NCBI GenBank assembly: GCA_947486185.1
Contig: CANKTH010000029.1
Span: 1-46,635, forward strand
Length of the DNA: 46,635 nt
Source of the DNA: Deltaproteobacteria bacterium
GTDB lineage: Bacteria > Myxococcota_A > UBA796 > SXON01
Direction: 5' to 3'
The position numbers and the translations under genes were made by a program. Each line of letters starts with the position of its first letter. The stretch's first letter is position 1. The notes under the pieces are model-generated. The model saw only the letters and a list, made by a program, of their open reading frames with translations. It did no database searches and was not told the origin of the DNA. Positions 1 to 7,588 of this stretch are shown here, one piece after another.

Positions 1-365
1 CCAAAGCGACTGACAAAGGTGTCTTATTCACGTATTGCGACCGCGAGGGTGAAGCTGTCCCCGACCACCAACCAGCGTGGCCCGCTCCGTTCGTCCAGCT
101 CGGGCCCCCTGAGCCCCAGGCGATTGAACCGTACCGGCACCGCGCGCTCCCGACCCACGACGGTGACCTGCAGACCCGGCCCAGGCAACCGCTGCATTCG
201 CGGGTCATACTTGTACAAAGCATGATAACGCCCGCCAAGCGCCGCAGCGTAGGCCAGCACTCCGGGCTCCATCACCCATGCTCGAACCAACCCTTCCGCG
301 GGACAAAGGCCGAGGATCAACCCAAATGAGGCTCGGAGCGCCCTACCGAACCAACGGCCCGCCAT
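1..365 (-). pseudogene. SGNH/GDSL hydrolase-family protein, interrupted by in-frame TAA, runs off window
   Basis: Only the N-terminal part is present. ATG at 365 begins a hydrophobic stretch (residues about 11-30), so the protein is probably membrane-anchored or secreted. The block WLVVGDSFTL contains the SGNH catalytic serine, as in the second SGNH gene at 29663-30649. Shortly after it the frame meets TAA at 24-26, but the same frame then continues as DTFVSRFG to the window edge, and this is what usually follows the serine block (an acidic residue, then a DTF/ETF-like motif). One base change (GAA to TAA) or a base-call error would explain it. If the stop is real, the enzyme loses its Asn and Asp/His blocks. 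A run of ten G (minus strand) lies three bases before the ATG. Confidence 0.6.
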
Positions 366-654
366 TCGCCCCCCCCCCAACTCCCACCGCCTCGCCTCCC
401 GCCCCCCTCAGAACCCGCCCCGCCGGCCTCTGCCACCTCTCCGGCGGTAGGCTGGCTTACGGCTGGGCGCGCCCCGCTCGCTACGCTCGGGGTCGGCCTC
501 CTTTCGGGGGCCGCGCTCGGCGCCGCCGACCGAGGCGCGGGGCGCCTCGGCCCAAGCCCTCCAGTCCGCCTCGCGCTGGAACGGCGACGCAGCGCTCAGA
601 GACGGTGTGCAGGACCTCGCGGCTCTGGACTGATCGACAGCTCCAACGCTGGCT
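366..654. other. Non-coding GC-rich interval with strong inverted repeats
   Basis: Between the SGNH gene and the nitronate monooxygenase gene, both on the minus strand. I see no credible gene: open frames here are arginine- and proline-rich and lack a consistent codon pattern. It holds a ten-base C run (369-378), a perfect 9-bp stem with GGG loop at 530-550, and a weaker CCCCG/CGGGG pair at 472-476/488-492. None is followed by a T run on either strand. It could be a termination or processing region for the alaS transcript, or a REP-like element. Confidence 0.4.
530..550. repeat. Perfect 9-bp inverted repeat
   Basis: CCGAGGCGC and GCGCCTCGG are separated by GGG. This is the strongest stem in the interval and lies about 105 bases downstream of the stop codon of the nitronate monooxygenase gene on the minus strand. 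There is no U tract, so it is not a textbook intrinsic terminator. I did not notice another copy in the window. Confidence 0.45.
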
Positions 655-1611
655 TCAGCCCTCGGACACCCGGCGACGGGCCTCTGCGTGTTCGGCACGG
701 AGCCGCGCGACCAACGTCGCCGCGGGCACGACCGCCTTGATCGCGGCGATACCCTGCCCACACCCCCAGATGTCCTTCCACGCCTTGGCCGCGTCGCCAC
801 CAAAGTTCATCACGCTCGGGTCGCTCTCGGGCAGGTGGTCGGGATCCAGGCCGATGCGCCGAATCGAGGGCGCGAGGTAGTTGCCGTGCACCCCGGTGAA
901 GAGGCTGCTGTAGACGATGTCGTCGGAGCTGCTCGCGACCACGCAGTCCTTGTACTCCTGGCTGGCCCGTGCTTCGTCCGTAGCGATGAACGCGGAGCCA
1001 ACATAGGCAAAATCTGCGCCAAGCACCTGGGCAGCGAGCACCGCGCTGCCCGTGGAGATCGCGCCGGCGAGCGCGATGGGGCCGTCAAACCACTCACGTA
1101 GCTCCTGAATCAAGACAAAGGGGTTGCGTGTGCCGGCGTGCCCGCCAGCGCCCGCTGCGACGGCGACGAGGCCATCGGCGCCTTTTTCAATCGCCTTCTT
1201 GCCGAATCGATTGTTGATCACGTCGTGTAGCACCACCCCCCCGTAACTATGGGCTGCGGCGTTGATGTCTTCGCGCGCGCCCAGCGAGGTGATGATGATC
1301 GGCACCTTGTGGCGCACACAGAGCTCCATGTCGTGCTGGAGCCGATCGTTGCTCTTGTGGACGATCTGGTTGATCCCGAACGGAGCCGCCGGAGACTCCG
1401 GGTGGGCGCGGTCGTGGGCCGCGAGCGCCTCGCGGATCTCCGAGAGCCACTCGTCGAGCTGGGCAGCCGGCCGGGCGTTCAGCGCGGGCATCGATCCGAC
1501 GATACCCGCCTTACACTGTGCGATCACCAGCTTCGGCGTGCTGAGAATGAACATCGGCGCGCCGATCACGGGGAAGGGCACGCGGGCCAGGGCTCCCGGA
1601 AGCGTTCTCAT
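655..1611 (-). CDS. Nitronate monooxygenase (2-nitropropane dioxygenase family)
   Basis: A 318-residue FMN-dependent TIM-barrel enzyme of the family that oxidises alkyl nitronates to carbonyl compounds and nitrite. The N-terminal FPVIGAPM segment and the later GAGGHAGT motif (His about 158) are the characteristic FMN-binding and catalytic blocks, and the length fits the family. It starts at ATG 1611, overlapping the stop of the rubrerythrin-like gene by ATGA, so it is the last gene of a translationally coupled alaS set. Some family members annotated this way act as flavin oxidoreductases or enoyl-reductase-like enzymes, so the substrate is uncertain. A link to alanyl-tRNA synthesis is not obvious; co-transcription may be incidental. 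Confidence 0.85.
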   Translation of the reverse strand: MRTLPGALARVPFPVIGAPMFILSTPKLVIAQCKAGIVGSMPALNARPAAQLDEWLSEIREALAAHDRAHPESPAAPFGINQIVHKSNDRLQHDMELCVRHKVPIIITSLGAREDINAAAHSYGGVVLHDVINNRFGKKAIEKGADGLVAVAAGAGGHAGTRNPFVLIQELREWFDGPIALAGAISTGSAVLAAQVLGADFAYVGSAFIATDEARASQEYKDCVVASSSDDIVYSSLFTGVHGNYLAPSIRRIGLDPDHLPESDPSVMNFGGDAAKAWKDIWGCGQGIAAIKAVVPAATLVARLRAEHAEARRRVSEG

Positions 1612-2063
1612 GGGCGATCTGTGCCGGATAATCCAGCTTGTAGACGGGAGATCTGCGCGCGGCGGGCGTGGGCGAGGGTCTCGAACCAGCTCGCGATGTC
1701 GGGGAAACCTTCGCCGTGAGCGGTCGCGGCCATCCCGGGGTAGACCTCATCCGCGTCCGGCCGAAGACCGGCGAGCAACGCTTCGATGTTGCTCCGCGTC
1801 TCCCCAAGTGGCGCGTCGCTCACGGGGTCGCCCGCGCTCATGAGGAAGTCGAGGTGTCCTGCGGCGACGAGCGCTTCTCCTTCGCCGATCTCGCGCATCA
1901 GGCGCGCGAGCTCAGGGAAGCCCTCGATCTCCGCGATCTGCGCGAACACCGTATAGAGCTGGACCGCGCGCGCGTCCTTGATCAGCGCGCTCCGTAAGTT
2001 GTCGTGGGTCAAGGTGCCGACGAGGGGGGGCAGGGCCTTCCGGCCCGGGCTCTCGGGGGTCAT
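1608..2063 (-). CDS. Rubrerythrin-like protein lacking most diiron ligands
   Basis: 151 residues matching the two-helix-pair ferritin-like half of rubrerythrin: a first pair NLRSALIKDARAVQLYTVFA and a second NIEALLAGL...DEVYP...WFETLAHA. The rubredoxin tail is absent. Set by eye against Desulfovibrio rubrerythrin, ligands are largely replaced: first-helix Glu is Asp30, the His of the ExxH block is Val66, the GE of the third helix is Leu100 followed by Asp103, and the last Glu/His positions are Arg134-135 and Gln137. Only Glu63 clearly remains. A normal peroxide-reducing diiron site is therefore unlikely; a structural or redox-partner role for the adjacent flavoenzyme is speculation. It overlaps alaS and the next gene by ATGA at both ends. 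Confidence 0.75.
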   Translation of the reverse strand: MTPESPGRKALPPLVGTLTHDNLRSALIKDARAVQLYTVFAQIAEIEGFPELARLMREIGEGEALVAAGHLDFLMSAGDPVSDAPLGETRSNIEALLAGLRPDADEVYPGMAATAHGEGFPDIASWFETLAHARRAQISRLQAGLSGTDRP

Positions 2064-4717
2064 GCGCGGAGCTCGGTGACGCGGGCGACGACCCGGCCCA
2101 GCAACGTGGCGACCCCCGCAGGGTTGGTCCCGCCTGCCTGGGCAAACTCTGGCGTGCCGCCTCCTTTTCCGCCGACCAGCGGGGCGAGCTCCTGGATGAG
2201 CTTACCGGCGTGGAGCGTGGACCCCGCGAGGTCCTTGGTGACACACACCAGGAGCCGGACCTTGTCCGCTTCGGTGGCAACCAACACCACCACCCCTCGC
2301 TGGATCTTGTCGCGCAGCTTGTCCGCCTGATCGCGCATCGATGCCGCTGGCACCGAGGTCTCCGCCGCGAGCACCGACACATCCCCCACCTTCACGACCC
2401 GCGCCAGCATCTGGTCCGCGGCGGCGAGGGCCTCCTTCCGTTGGGCATCTTCGATGGTCTTCCGCAAACTCGCGTTCTCGGCGCTCAGGCGTTCGACGGC
2501 CTCCGCGAGGCCGCTCACCGGCGCGCGGAGCAGCCCTGCCGCTTTTTCGGCCGCCGCCTCGCCTGCCCGCACCACCGCGAGGGCGCCCAGGCCCGTCTGT
2601 GCCTCGACCCGGCGCACTCCGCTCGCGACCGCGCCCTCCGATACAAACCGGAAAAGGCCGATTTCTCCGGTGCGTGACACGTGCGTGCCGCCGCACAGCT
2701 CGCGCGAGAAACCCGGCACGCTCACGACGCGCACCCGATCCCCATACTTCTCGCCAAACATCGCGATGGCGCCCGAACGTTTGGCGGTGTCGATGTCCAT
2801 CTCGTCGGTTTTGACCTCGGCGTTCCGGAGCACCTCGGCGTAGACCAGGTCCTCGATCTGCCGCAGCTCCGCGTCGTTGACCGCCTTGAAGTGCGAAAAG
2901 TCGAAACGGAGCCGGTCTGGCCCGACCAGGGAGCCTTTCTGCGCGACGTGGTCGCCCAGCACGGTGCGTAGCGCGGCGTGAAGGAGGTGGGTGGCGGTGT
3001 GGTTCCGCCTCGCCCCGGCCCGGCGCCCGGCGTCTACGGTCAGCGTCACGGCGTCACCGACCCGGAGCGGGCCGCTCTGGAGCACGCCGCGATGGCCCAG
3101 CAGGCCCTCCGCGGGCTTCTGGGTGTCCTCCACCATGAAGTGGACGTGTGGGCCGCTCGTGATCGCCCCCTGGTCCCCTACCTGCCCGCCGCTCTCGCCA
3201 TAAAATGGGCTCCGATCTACGAAGACTTCGCCGCGTTCGCCGGTGCCCAACCACGCGACCGACTCGCCGTCCCGGATGAGCGCCACCACCCGTGCCTCGG
3301 CCTGGAGCTGGTGGTACCCCACAAAAGCGGAGGTTTTCCCTTCGTTCACCAGGCTGTGGTAGAGGGCTCCGACCGCGGCGCTGCCGGAGCCGCGCCAGGA
3401 ACCACGGCCGAGCTCACGTTGTTGCTCCATACGCCGTTCGTATCCTTCGAGATCGACGCCAACGCCGCGCTCACCGGCGATGAGCCGAGTCAGATCCGGC
3501 GGAAAGCCATAGGTGTCGTGGAGCTTGAACACCACCTCGCCCGGCAGCGTGGCGCCGTTTGCCTGCCCCTCGAGCTCGCGGTCTAAGAGGGTGAGGCCGC
3601 GGTCCCGGGTCTCGGCAAACCGTTCTTCTTCGCCACGGATCACCTCCAACACAAACTTGCGGCGCTCTTCCAGCTCGGGGTAAGCCTCGCCAAAGCGGTC
3701 GATCACCGCCTCCGCGACCTGGTAGAAGAAGGGCTCCTTGCCCAGACCCAGTTTGACGCCGTACCGGATCGCCCGCCGGGCCAGGCGGCGGAGCTCGTAG
3801 CCCCGACCCTCGTTGCCCGGGATGATGCCTTCCGCCACCATAAAGGCACAGGCGCGGCTGTGATCGGCGAGGACCCTCAGCGCGACCTCCACGTCGCGCG
3901 ACGCGTTGACCGGCACCCCGGCGATGCGTGCCCCGACGAGCATCAGGTCTCGGAGCAGGTCGGTGTCGTAGTTGTTGGTGACACCCTGGAGCACGGACGT
4001 CATACGCTCCAAACCTGCGCCGGTGTCGACCGAAGGCTTGGGCAGGGGCACCATGCTCCCGTCGGCGAACCGTTCGAACTGCATGAAGACGTTGTTCCAG
4101 ATCTCCATGTACCGGTCGGTGCCGCCTTCGGGGCCGCGGAGACAGTCGCCCATGGTTGGCCCGAGATCGTAAAAAATCTCGGTACACGGACCACAAGGCC
4201 CCACCGGCCCCATGGACCAGAAGTTGTCCTTGTCGCCCAACCGTTGGATACGCGACTCGGGCACGCCGACCTTTTTCGCCCAGATCTCCCAGGCTTCATC
4301 GTCACTGGTGTGCACGGTCACCCACAGTCGATCGCGGTCCATCTTGAGCTCGTCGATGAGCAGGCTCCACGCCATCGGGATAGCTTCTTCCTTGAAATAG
4401 TCGCCGAAGGAGAAGTTCCCCAACATCTCGAACAAGGTCTGGTGGCGTGGGGTGTAGCCCACCTCTTCCAGATCGTTGTGTTTGCCCGAGATCCTCAGGC
4501 ATTTCTGACAGGACGCCACGCGGGTGTAGGGCCGCTTGTCTTTACCGGTAAAGACGTCCTTGAACGGCACCATTCCCGCGTTGGTGAACATCAGCGTGGG
4601 GTCCGCAGGGATGAGCCCCGCCGCTGGCACGACCCGATGTCCGTGCCCCGCAAAATAGTCGAGGAAACGTTTCCGCAGCTCGGCGCCAGCGACGAAAGGT
4701 GACGAAGACGAGGACAT
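2060..4717 (-). CDS. alaS: Alanyl-tRNA synthetase
   Basis: Charges tRNA-Ala in the cytoplasm. The protein is about 885 residues, the usual length. It shows the class II catalytic domain (about 1-250, with RHQTLFEMLGNFSFGDYF and GPCGPCTEIFYD), the editing domain with zinc-type motif HTATH (about 573-577) and CGGTH (about 675-679), and the C-terminal glycine-rich block GGKGGGTPEFAQAGG. The start is taken as ATG 4717; a TTG four codons upstream (4729) is possible. The stop overlaps the next gene by ATGA. It is transcribed divergently from the response-regulator gene, with about 118 bases between the two starts. Confidence 0.97.
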   Translation of the reverse strand: MSSSSSPFVAGAELRKRFLDYFAGHGHRVVPAAGLIPADPTLMFTNAGMVPFKDVFTGKDKRPYTRVASCQKCLRISGKHNDLEEVGYTPRHQTLFEMLGNFSFGDYFKEEAIPMAWSLLIDELKMDRDRLWVTVHTSDDEAWEIWAKKVGVPESRIQRLGDKDNFWSMGPVGPCGPCTEIFYDLGPTMGDCLRGPEGGTDRYMEIWNNVFMQFERFADGSMVPLPKPSVDTGAGLERMTSVLQGVTNNYDTDLLRDLMLVGARIAGVPVNASRDVEVALRVLADHSRACAFMVAEGIIPGNEGRGYELRRLARRAIRYGVKLGLGKEPFFYQVAEAVIDRFGEAYPELEERRKFVLEVIRGEEERFAETRDRGLTLLDRELEGQANGATLPGEVVFKLHDTYGFPPDLTRLIAGERGVGVDLEGYERRMEQQRELGRGSWRGSGSAAVGALYHSLVNEGKTSAFVGYHQLQAEARVVALIRDGESVAWLGTGERGEVFVDRSPFYGESGGQVGDQGAITSGPHVHFMVEDTQKPAEGLLGHRGVLQSGPLRVGDAVTLTVDAGRRAGARRNHTATHLLHAALRTVLGDHVAQKGSLVGPDRLRFDFSHFKAVNDAELRQIEDLVYAEVLRNAEVKTDEMDIDTAKRSGAIAMFGEKYGDRVRVVSVPGFSRELCGGTHVSRTGEIGLFRFVSEGAVASGVRRVEAQTGLGALAVVRAGEAAAEKAAGLLRAPVSGLAEAVERLSAENASLRKTIEDAQRKEALAAADQMLARVVKVGDVSVLAAETSVPAASMRDQADKLRDKIQRGVVVLVATEADKVRLLVCVTKDLAGSTLHAGKLIQELAPLVGGKGGGTPEFAQAGGTNPAGVATLLGRVVARVTELRA

Positions 4718-4835
4718 CAGGGACCCCAAAGCGGCCCGCGTCTAACCGGTCCGATGCCGACCGGCAGCGTGTGCGCCGCGCGTACGGGGCGGCGTAGTGC
4801 GAGGAGAAAGGGTAGGCGGGCACGGGGGATACACG

Positions 4836-5540
4836 GTGGAACGGCGGCGCGTGCTGGTGGTGGAAGACGACACCTTGGTGTCGGACATGGTGCGGCTCAA
4901 CCTGGAGCATGCGGGCTACGCCGTCGATGCCGAAGCTTCGGCGGAGGCAGCGCTCGTGCGCCTTGGAAAAGGTCCGGTGGACTTGCTCATCCTGGACTTG
5001 ATGCTGCCGGGCATGGAGGGCGTGGCGCTCGTGGAACAGCTCCGCGCCGCGGGAGACGGCACGCCGGTGCTGATGTTGACCGCGCGGGGCGACACCGCCA
5101 CGAAGGTGCGGAGTTTCGAGCGGGGCGCGGATGACTTCCTGAGCAAACCCTTCGCGATGCCCGAGCTCCTCGCCCGGGTCAACGCGCTGATCCGTCGGCA
5201 CACCACCTCACGCGGCGTGCCGTCGTCACGGATGCTTCGGCTCGCCGGGCTGGAGGTCAACCTCGACACCCGCGAGGCGCTGACTTCGGAGGGCAAGGTG
5301 TCGCTCTCCGAAAAAGAGGTGGCGCTCCTGGAGTATTTTGCGGCGCACGACGGCGAGCTCCTCTCCCGCACCGAGATCCTCGAGAACGTGTGGGGGATGG
5401 ACAGCTTTCCGACCTCACGCACCGTGGACAACTACGTGCTCCGATTACGTAAGTTGTTTGAACCTGATCCGGAGAACCCCGTCTACTTCACCACCGTACG
5501 CGGCCGGGGCTATCGGTATGTCCGGGCGGGCGCTGCGTGA
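4836..5540 (+). CDS. OmpR/PhoB-type response regulator
   Basis: A 234-residue two-component transcription factor. The receiver domain (about 1-118) has the acidic pair Glu10-Asp11, phospho-acceptor Asp54 in LILDLMLPG, and Lys104 in LSKPF. The C-terminal winged helix (about 135-230) ends with the typical TVRGRGYRYV. GTG 4836 is preferred because GGGGGA lies seven bases upstream and translation starts just before the first beta strand; GTG 4797 would add 13 atypical residues. No histidine kinase is encoded nearby, so the partner is unknown. The stop overlaps the next gene (GTGA), so the two are probably co-translated. Confidence 0.93.
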   Translation: MERRRVLVVEDDTLVSDMVRLNLEHAGYAVDAEASAEAALVRLGKGPVDLLILDLMLPGMEGVALVEQLRAAGDGTPVLMLTARGDTATKVRSFERGADDFLSKPFAMPELLARVNALIRRHTTSRGVPSSRMLRLAGLEVNLDTREALTSEGKVSLSEKEVALLEYFAAHDGELLSRTEILENVWGMDSFPTSRTVDNYVLRLRKLFEPDPENPVYFTTVRGRGYRYVRAGAA

Positions 5541-6082
5541 GCGTCGAGGAATGGCTCCTCGCCGGCGCGATGCTCGGCGGCGCATTCGTGCTGGTCATCG
5601 GGATGTTCGCCGCGTTTGCCCGGTTCAGCGGCATCGGGAAACGCCGGGCTCTGGCGCGCCCCGTCGTCGCGCGGACGCTGGGGCTCGCCGTCCGTCAGGA
5701 GTGGCTCTACTCCTTCCCCTATTTCGAGGGCCGACGCGCCGGCGCGACCGTGAGCATCGAGATGATGCCGAGCGAGACCGAGTCGTCCACGGTGGTCTGC
5801 TGGTCTGGGTTGGAGCTTCATCAACCCGCATTTTCTCTGGATGAGTCACACGTCCTGGACGGCGCAGCGGCCGCCTGGGCCCTCGAGCTCAAGGAGGCGT
5901 GTGGGGAGCCCTTCGGGCTCAGCTACTGGCCTGCGTCGGGCGCATCACCCGCCAGACTCCAGCTTCGTATTCGTGGATTCTTGATCGACAAGCCGGATGG
6001 CGCGACGCGGCTCCCGCGTGTGGTGACGATCGTCGAGCGTCTGTCGGAAATTCAGGGCGCGCGCCTTCCCCCAGCGGGCTGA
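5537..6082 (+). CDS. Hypothetical protein with one N-terminal membrane segment
   Basis: 181 residues, not recognised. A single transmembrane helix (about residues 8-28, LAGAMLGGAFVLVIGMFAAF) is followed by a short basic stretch (GIGKRRALARP) and a soluble domain rich in beta-strand-like alternation with no familiar motif. The orientation suggests the soluble domain may be cytoplasmic by the positive-inside rule. GTG start overlapping the response-regulator stop (GTGA) implies coupled expression. It has no histidine-kinase motifs, so it is not the missing sensor kinase, but it could be an accessory or an output of the same pathway. Confidence 0.75.
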   Translation: MSVEEWLLAGAMLGGAFVLVIGMFAAFARFSGIGKRRALARPVVARTLGLAVRQEWLYSFPYFEGRRAGATVSIEMMPSETESSTVVCWSGLELHQPAFSLDESHVLDGAAAAWALELKEACGEPFGLSYWPASGASPARLQLRIRGFLIDKPDGATRLPRVVTIVERLSEIQGARLPPAG

Positions 6083-6103
6083 TCCGGGTAGCTTCGCGGC
6101 CCA

Positions 6104-6754
6104 ATGGCGCGGCTACTCGTGATCGAAGGGCTGATTGGTGTGGGGAAGACCACCCTCTGCCGGATCCTTGCCCGCGAGTGGGGGGCCCGCCTCGTCTTGG
6201 AGCCGGCCGACGACAACCCCTTCTTGGCCAATTTCTACGAAGATCCCCAACGTTTTGCCTTCCCGGCGCAGATGTTCTACCTGGCCATGCGCTACCAGCA
6301 GCAGCAGGAACTCCGCCAGGGCGACCTCTTTGCCCCGCTGGTGGTGGCCGACTACCTGTTCGCGAAGGACCGGCTGTTTGCCGAAATGACGCTGCGCGGC
6401 AACGAGATGGCCCTGTACCACCGCTTTGCCGGCCTCCTGCCCGATCCTCCGCCTCGCCCGGATCTGGTGGTGTTTCTCGACGCGGACACCGAGGTGATTC
6501 GTTCCCGGATCGCGCGCCGCGGTCTCTCGCACGAGCAGGTGATTCCTGCGCGATACCTGGACGAGCTGCGGGAGCGGTACCTGAGCCTGTGGGCGGGCTA
6601 CACCGAGGCCCCGATCCGCTTCTTACGTACCGACGACATTGACTACGCCAACGACCCGGCCCAGCGCGCGTCGCTGTTGAAGATGCTTGAGGGTTGGATG
6701 GACGGTGCCGCCGCCCCTCCGACCCAGGGCCTTTTTGGATCGGGGCCCGCCTGA
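6104..6754 (+). CDS. Deoxynucleoside kinase (dNK family)
   Basis: 216 residues. It phosphorylates deoxynucleosides at the 5' position with ATP, for nucleotide salvage. The N-terminal P-loop GLIGVGKTT (residues about 9-17), the LEPADDNPFLANFYEDP block, FPAQMFYLAMRY and the late LVVFLDADTEV/RGLSHEQ segment are characteristic of bacterial deoxyadenosine/deoxyguanosine kinases. Which base is preferred cannot be read from the sequence. It is followed 36 bases later by panB in the same orientation, so co-transcription is likely. Confidence 0.9.
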   Translation: MARLLVIEGLIGVGKTTLCRILAREWGARLVLEPADDNPFLANFYEDPQRFAFPAQMFYLAMRYQQQQELRQGDLFAPLVVADYLFAKDRLFAEMTLRGNEMALYHRFAGLLPDPPPRPDLVVFLDADTEVIRSRIARRGLSHEQVIPARYLDELRERYLSLWAGYTEAPIRFLRTDDIDYANDPAQRASLLKMLEGWMDGAAAPPTQGLFGSGPA

Positions 6755-6790
6755 GCGCGCTCCAACTGACCCCGTTTACCCAGGATCACG

Positions 6791-7588
6791 ATGGCCCGAA
6801 TCAGCGCCCCTGAACTCCTCCACAAGAAGGAGAAGGGCGAGAAGATCGCGATGATCACCGCGTATGACCATGCCATGGCGCGCCTCGCGGATGCGGCGGG
6901 TGTGGACATGGTGCTGGTGGGTGACTCGCTTGGAATGGTCATTCAAGGCGGATCAGACACGCTGCGGGTGCGGGTTTCGGACGTGTGTTACCACGGTCGT
7001 TGTGTTGCGCCGGCGCTGGAGCGCGCCCACCTGACGCTGGACCTGCCGTTCATGAGCTACCAGGTGAGCGCGGCGCAGGCCCTCCGGAGCGCTGGGCGCC
7101 TCGTGCAGCGGGGCATGGCACAGTCCGTGAAGCTCGAGGGCGGGGTGAGGAGCGCTTCCGCGATCCGGGCGATCGTCGAAGCCGGGATCCCGGTGGTGGG
7201 GCACGTTGGGCTCACACCCCAGTCCGTTCACGCGATGGGTGGGTTCAAAGTTCAGGGTCGCGACGCGGCGACCGCCGCCCGGATCCTCGACGACGCGGTC
7301 GCGGTCGAGCAGGCGGGCGCCTTCTGCGTGGTGCTCGAGATGGTGCCCTCAGAGCTCGCGGCGGAGATCACCCGGAAGCTGCAGATCCCCACGATCGGGA
7401 TCGGCGCGGGGGCGTCGTGTGACGGTCAGGTGCTGGTCTGCAACGACCTGTTGGGGCTCGACGCCCGGTTCAAACCTCGTTTCGTCAAACGGTACGCGGA
7501 GCTCGAGTCTGTCATCACCGGCGCGATGGCGGAGTACGTCTCGGACGTGAAGGGCGGCCAGTTTCCCGGTACCGAACACGGTTACTGA
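6791..7588 (+). CDS. panB: 3-methyl-2-oxobutanoate hydroxymethyltransferase
   Basis: 265 residues. First committed step of pantothenate synthesis: transfers a hydroxymethyl group from methylene-tetrahydrofolate to alpha-ketoisovalerate to give ketopantoate. The opening MITAYDHAMARLADAAG, metal-binding VGDSLGMVIQG, SVKLEGG, VVGHVGLTPQS and IGIGAGASCDGQVLV are all PanB hallmarks, and the length is standard. AGGA six bases before ATG 6791 supports the start. panC and panD are not in the window. The stop codon abuts the stop of the convergent MopE-like gene with no spacer. Confidence 0.96.
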   Translation: MARISAPELLHKKEKGEKIAMITAYDHAMARLADAAGVDMVLVGDSLGMVIQGGSDTLRVRVSDVCYHGRCVAPALERAHLTLDLPFMSYQVSAAQALRSAGRLVQRGMAQSVKLEGGVRSASAIRAIVEAGIPVVGHVGLTPQSVHAMGGFKVQGRDAATAARILDDAVAVEQAGAFCVVLEMVPSELAAEITRKLQIPTIGIGAGASCDGQVLVCNDLLGLDARFKPRFVKRYAELESVITGAMAEYVSDVKGGQFPGTEHGY

